Positions 62,576 to 64,000 of a DNA stretch of 64,000 nt are shown one piece after another. The position numbers and the translations under genes are program-made. The stretch comes from Pseudomonas sp. S30. Lineage in GTDB: Bacteria; Pseudomonadota; Gammaproteobacteria; Pseudomonadales; Pseudomonadaceae. How positions within the stretch are numbered: the first letter of the stretch is position 1; each line of letters starts with the position of its first letter. The stretch spans positions 1 to 64,000 of the forward strand of contig NZ_JACVTO010000007.1 in NCBI RefSeq assembly GCF_016518545.1, given 5' to 3'. The notes below the pieces were generated by a model. It made no database searches. It saw only the letters and a list, made by a program, of their open reading frames with translations, and had not been told where the DNA came from.

Positions 62576-63334
62576 CTAGATCGGATTCGGGCAATCGATG
62601 AACAGATGCTCCAGGGCGAAACGCCTGGCCAGGTAATCGCCCAAGGCCTGCACGCCATAGCGCTCGGTCGCGTGGTGGCCCGCGGCGATGAAGCTCACGC
62701 CGTTTTCCTGCGCACTGTGGAAGGTCTGTTCCGAGGCTTCGCCGCTGATGAACAGGTCGACCCCGGCGGCGATGGCCGCGTCGATGTAGCCCTGGCCTCC
62801 CCCGGTGCACCAGCCCACGCGACGGACCATGCCCGGCCCTTCGACCAGCAGGGGCTCGCGCCCCAGCGCTTCGTGCACACGGCGGGCGACATCGCCGGCG
62901 GTCATGGGCTCGGCCAGCGAGCCGAGCAGGCCGATCACCTTGGGGTTGTGCGGGTCCAGCGGGCCTTCGACGGTGATGTCGAGCTGGCGGGCCAACTGCA
63001 CGTTGTTGCCGACCTCGGGGTGCACGTCCAGCGGCAGATGGAAGGCCAGCAGGCTGATGTCGTGCTTGAGCAGGGTCTTGATTCGGCGCTGGCGAATGCC
63101 GGTGATGCAGGGGTTTTCACCTTTCCAGAAGTAGCCGTGGTGCACCAGCACCAGGTCGGCCTCGGCCTCGACCGCCGCGTCCAGCAGCGCCTGGCTGGCG
63201 GTGACGCCGCTGACGATGCGCCGCACCTGTGGACGTCCTTCGACTTGCAGGCCGTTGGGGCAGTAATCCTGGATCTTGGCGCTGGCCAGGTAGCGCTCGG
63301 CTTCCTCGACCAGGGTGCTCAGGGCGACAGCCAT
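62576..63334 (-). CDS. Nif3-like dinuclear metal centre protein
   Basis: A 252-residue protein of the Nif3/YbgI family, which forms a hexameric ring with two-metal sites. It contains DYCPNGLQVEGR and VLVHHGYFWKGENP, with metal-ligand His residues near 65-66. The C-terminal ISGEASEQTFHSAQENGVSFIAAGHHATERYG holds further ligands (split). Activity is unproven; YbgI-type proteins affect radiation sensitivity and may act as GTP cyclohydrolase-like enzymes. It is divergent from algW and downstream of nothing else in its operon. Confidence 0.9.
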   Translation of the reverse strand: MAVALSTLVEEAERYLASAKIQDYCPNGLQVEGRPQVRRIVSGVTASQALLDAAVEAEADLVLVHHGYFWKGENPCITGIRQRRIKTLLKHDISLLAFHLPLDVHPEVGNNVQLARQLDITVEGPLDPHNPKVIGLLGSLAEPMTAGDVARRVHEALGREPLLVEGPGMVRRVGWCTGGGQGYIDAAIAAGVDLFISGEASEQTFHSAQENGVSFIAAGHHATERYGVQALGDYLARRFALEHLFIDCPNPI

Positions 63335-63524
63335 GGGCAGAACTCCTCGTGATTCGTTTCATCAAGCGAGGCAAGGCCTCGTATACTGCGCGCTATTATG
63401 GGTCGCCGTCGGGCTCGGGGAAACCTGCCCGCGTCGGCATCGCCTGCTGCGCAGGTTCGGGTGTATCATCGCGCGCGCTCGCGCTGCACCCCACGGCCCC
63501 CGCCCTACCCCAGGATTTATTCAG

Positions 63525-64000
63525 ATGTTCAAGGCTCTGCGTTACTTTGGCTGGCCCCTGCTGACCGGCGTGCTGATCGCCGCGCTGATCATACAGCGCT
63601 TCCCTGAATGGGTCGGTCTGCCGAGCCAGGACGTCAATCTGCAACAGGCTCCGCAGACCACACGGATCATGCAGGGGCCGGTCAGCTATGCCGATGCGGT
63701 GACCCTCGCCGCGCCGGCGGTGGCCAACCTGTACACCACCAAAGCCGTCAGCAAGAGCGCCCACCCGCTGTTCGAAGACCCGCAGTTCCGCCGCTTCTTC
63801 GGCGACAACCTGCCCAAGCAGCGGCGCTGGGAATCGAGCCTGGGCTCGGCGGTGATCATGAGCCGCGAAGGCTACCTGCTGACCAACAACCATGTGACCA
63901 GCGGCGCCGACGAGATCGTAGTGGCGCTCAAGGATGGTCGCGAGACGTTGGCGCGGGTGATCGGCAGCGATCCGGAAACCGACCTGGCGGTGCTGAAGAT
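63525..64000 (+). CDS. algW: Periplasmic serine protease AlgW (DegS family), 5' part
   Basis: Inner-membrane-anchored protease that cleaves MucA and so releases the envelope-stress sigma factor AlgU. The visible 158 residues hold the N-terminal anchor helix (YFGWPLLTGVLIAALII, about 7-23), the family stretch APAVANLYTTKAVSK, the HtrA N-terminal protease lobe with SSLGSAVIMSREGYLLTNNHV (split; catalytic His about 123), and DPETDLAVLKI with catalytic Asp. The Ser, LA loop and PDZ domain lie beyond the window end. It is divergent from the nif3-like gene. Confidence 0.93.
   Translation, partial: MFKALRYFGWPLLTGVLIAALIIQRFPEWVGLPSQDVNLQQAPQTTRIMQGPVSYADAVTLAAPAVANLYTTKAVSKSAHPLFEDPQFRRFFGDNLPKQRRWESSLGSAVIMSREGYLLTNNHVTSGADEIVVALKDGRETLARVIGSDPETDLAVLK

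Overview
The window is a stretch of chromosome from a Pseudomonas, most likely the P. putida group. The protein sequences, the high GC content, the gene order (groESL, secA, dcw cluster, petABC, algW) and a methionine gamma-lyase almost identical to the known P. putida enzyme all point there. It is dominated by housekeeping genes. I see no prophage, insertion sequence, integrase, CRISPR array, tRNA or rRNA, and no cluster that looks like a defence or biosynthetic island.

Layout. 1-9.8 kb: groESL with a heat-shock-like promoter, fxsA, a HugZ-like heme/FMN-fold protein, a DUF481 outer-membrane protein, an alkyltransferase-like DNA-lesion sensor, ampG, mdfA, mscS and yajQ. 9.9-15.8 kb: panE, an orphan membrane histidine kinase, pduO-type cobalamin adenosyltransferase, then a small module (antibiotic-monooxygenase-fold protein, quinone oxidoreductase, divergent LysR regulator) that looks like an accessory insertion. 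15.9-22.4 kb: a Nudix-thiamine phosphate synthase fusion, a glutathione transferase, argJ and secA, with dciA divergent from secA. 22.5-40.4 kb: the division and cell-wall (dcw) cluster on the minus strand, transcribed mraZ-rsmH-ftsL-ftsI-murE-murF-mraY-murD-ftsW-murG-murC-ddlB-ftsQ-ftsA-ftsZ-lpxC. It has a strong sigma70-type promoter followed by three 10-bp-spaced MraZ operator repeats. 40.6-45.8 kb: RNase P RNA, rsmI and the divergent lpoA-yraN-diaA-dolP operon plus a small lipoprotein. 45.8-50.8 kb: sspA-sspB, petABC (cytochrome bc1) and rplM-rpsI. 51-59.4 kb: tas-like aldo-keto reductase, a GlxA-type regulator, zapE, trpS with a long C-terminal extension, a hydrolase, zapG, mdeA/mdeR and an unrecognised 161-residue protein. 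59.5-64 kb: cysD-cysNC sulfate activation, a Nif3 family protein and the 5' part of algW, cut by the window end.

Functionally the window joins envelope construction (mur/fts/lpxC, lpoA, ampG, zapE/zapG), envelope stress sensing (algW), protein export and folding (secA, groESL), respiration (petABC) and sulfur metabolism (cysDNC, mdeA/mdeR). The items most worth checking are regulatory: the groES promoter inside a perfect inverted repeat, a sigma32-like promoter for secA, and the MraZ operator array. Beyond those, check the accessory ABM/QOR/LysR module, the TrpRS extension, the lesion-sensor protein without a catalytic cysteine, mdeA without its usual mdeB partner, and the unrecognised protein downstream of cysNC. 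I did not find a convincing wholly new system. Starts were chosen from Shine-Dalgarno spacing and family length. No database search was possible.
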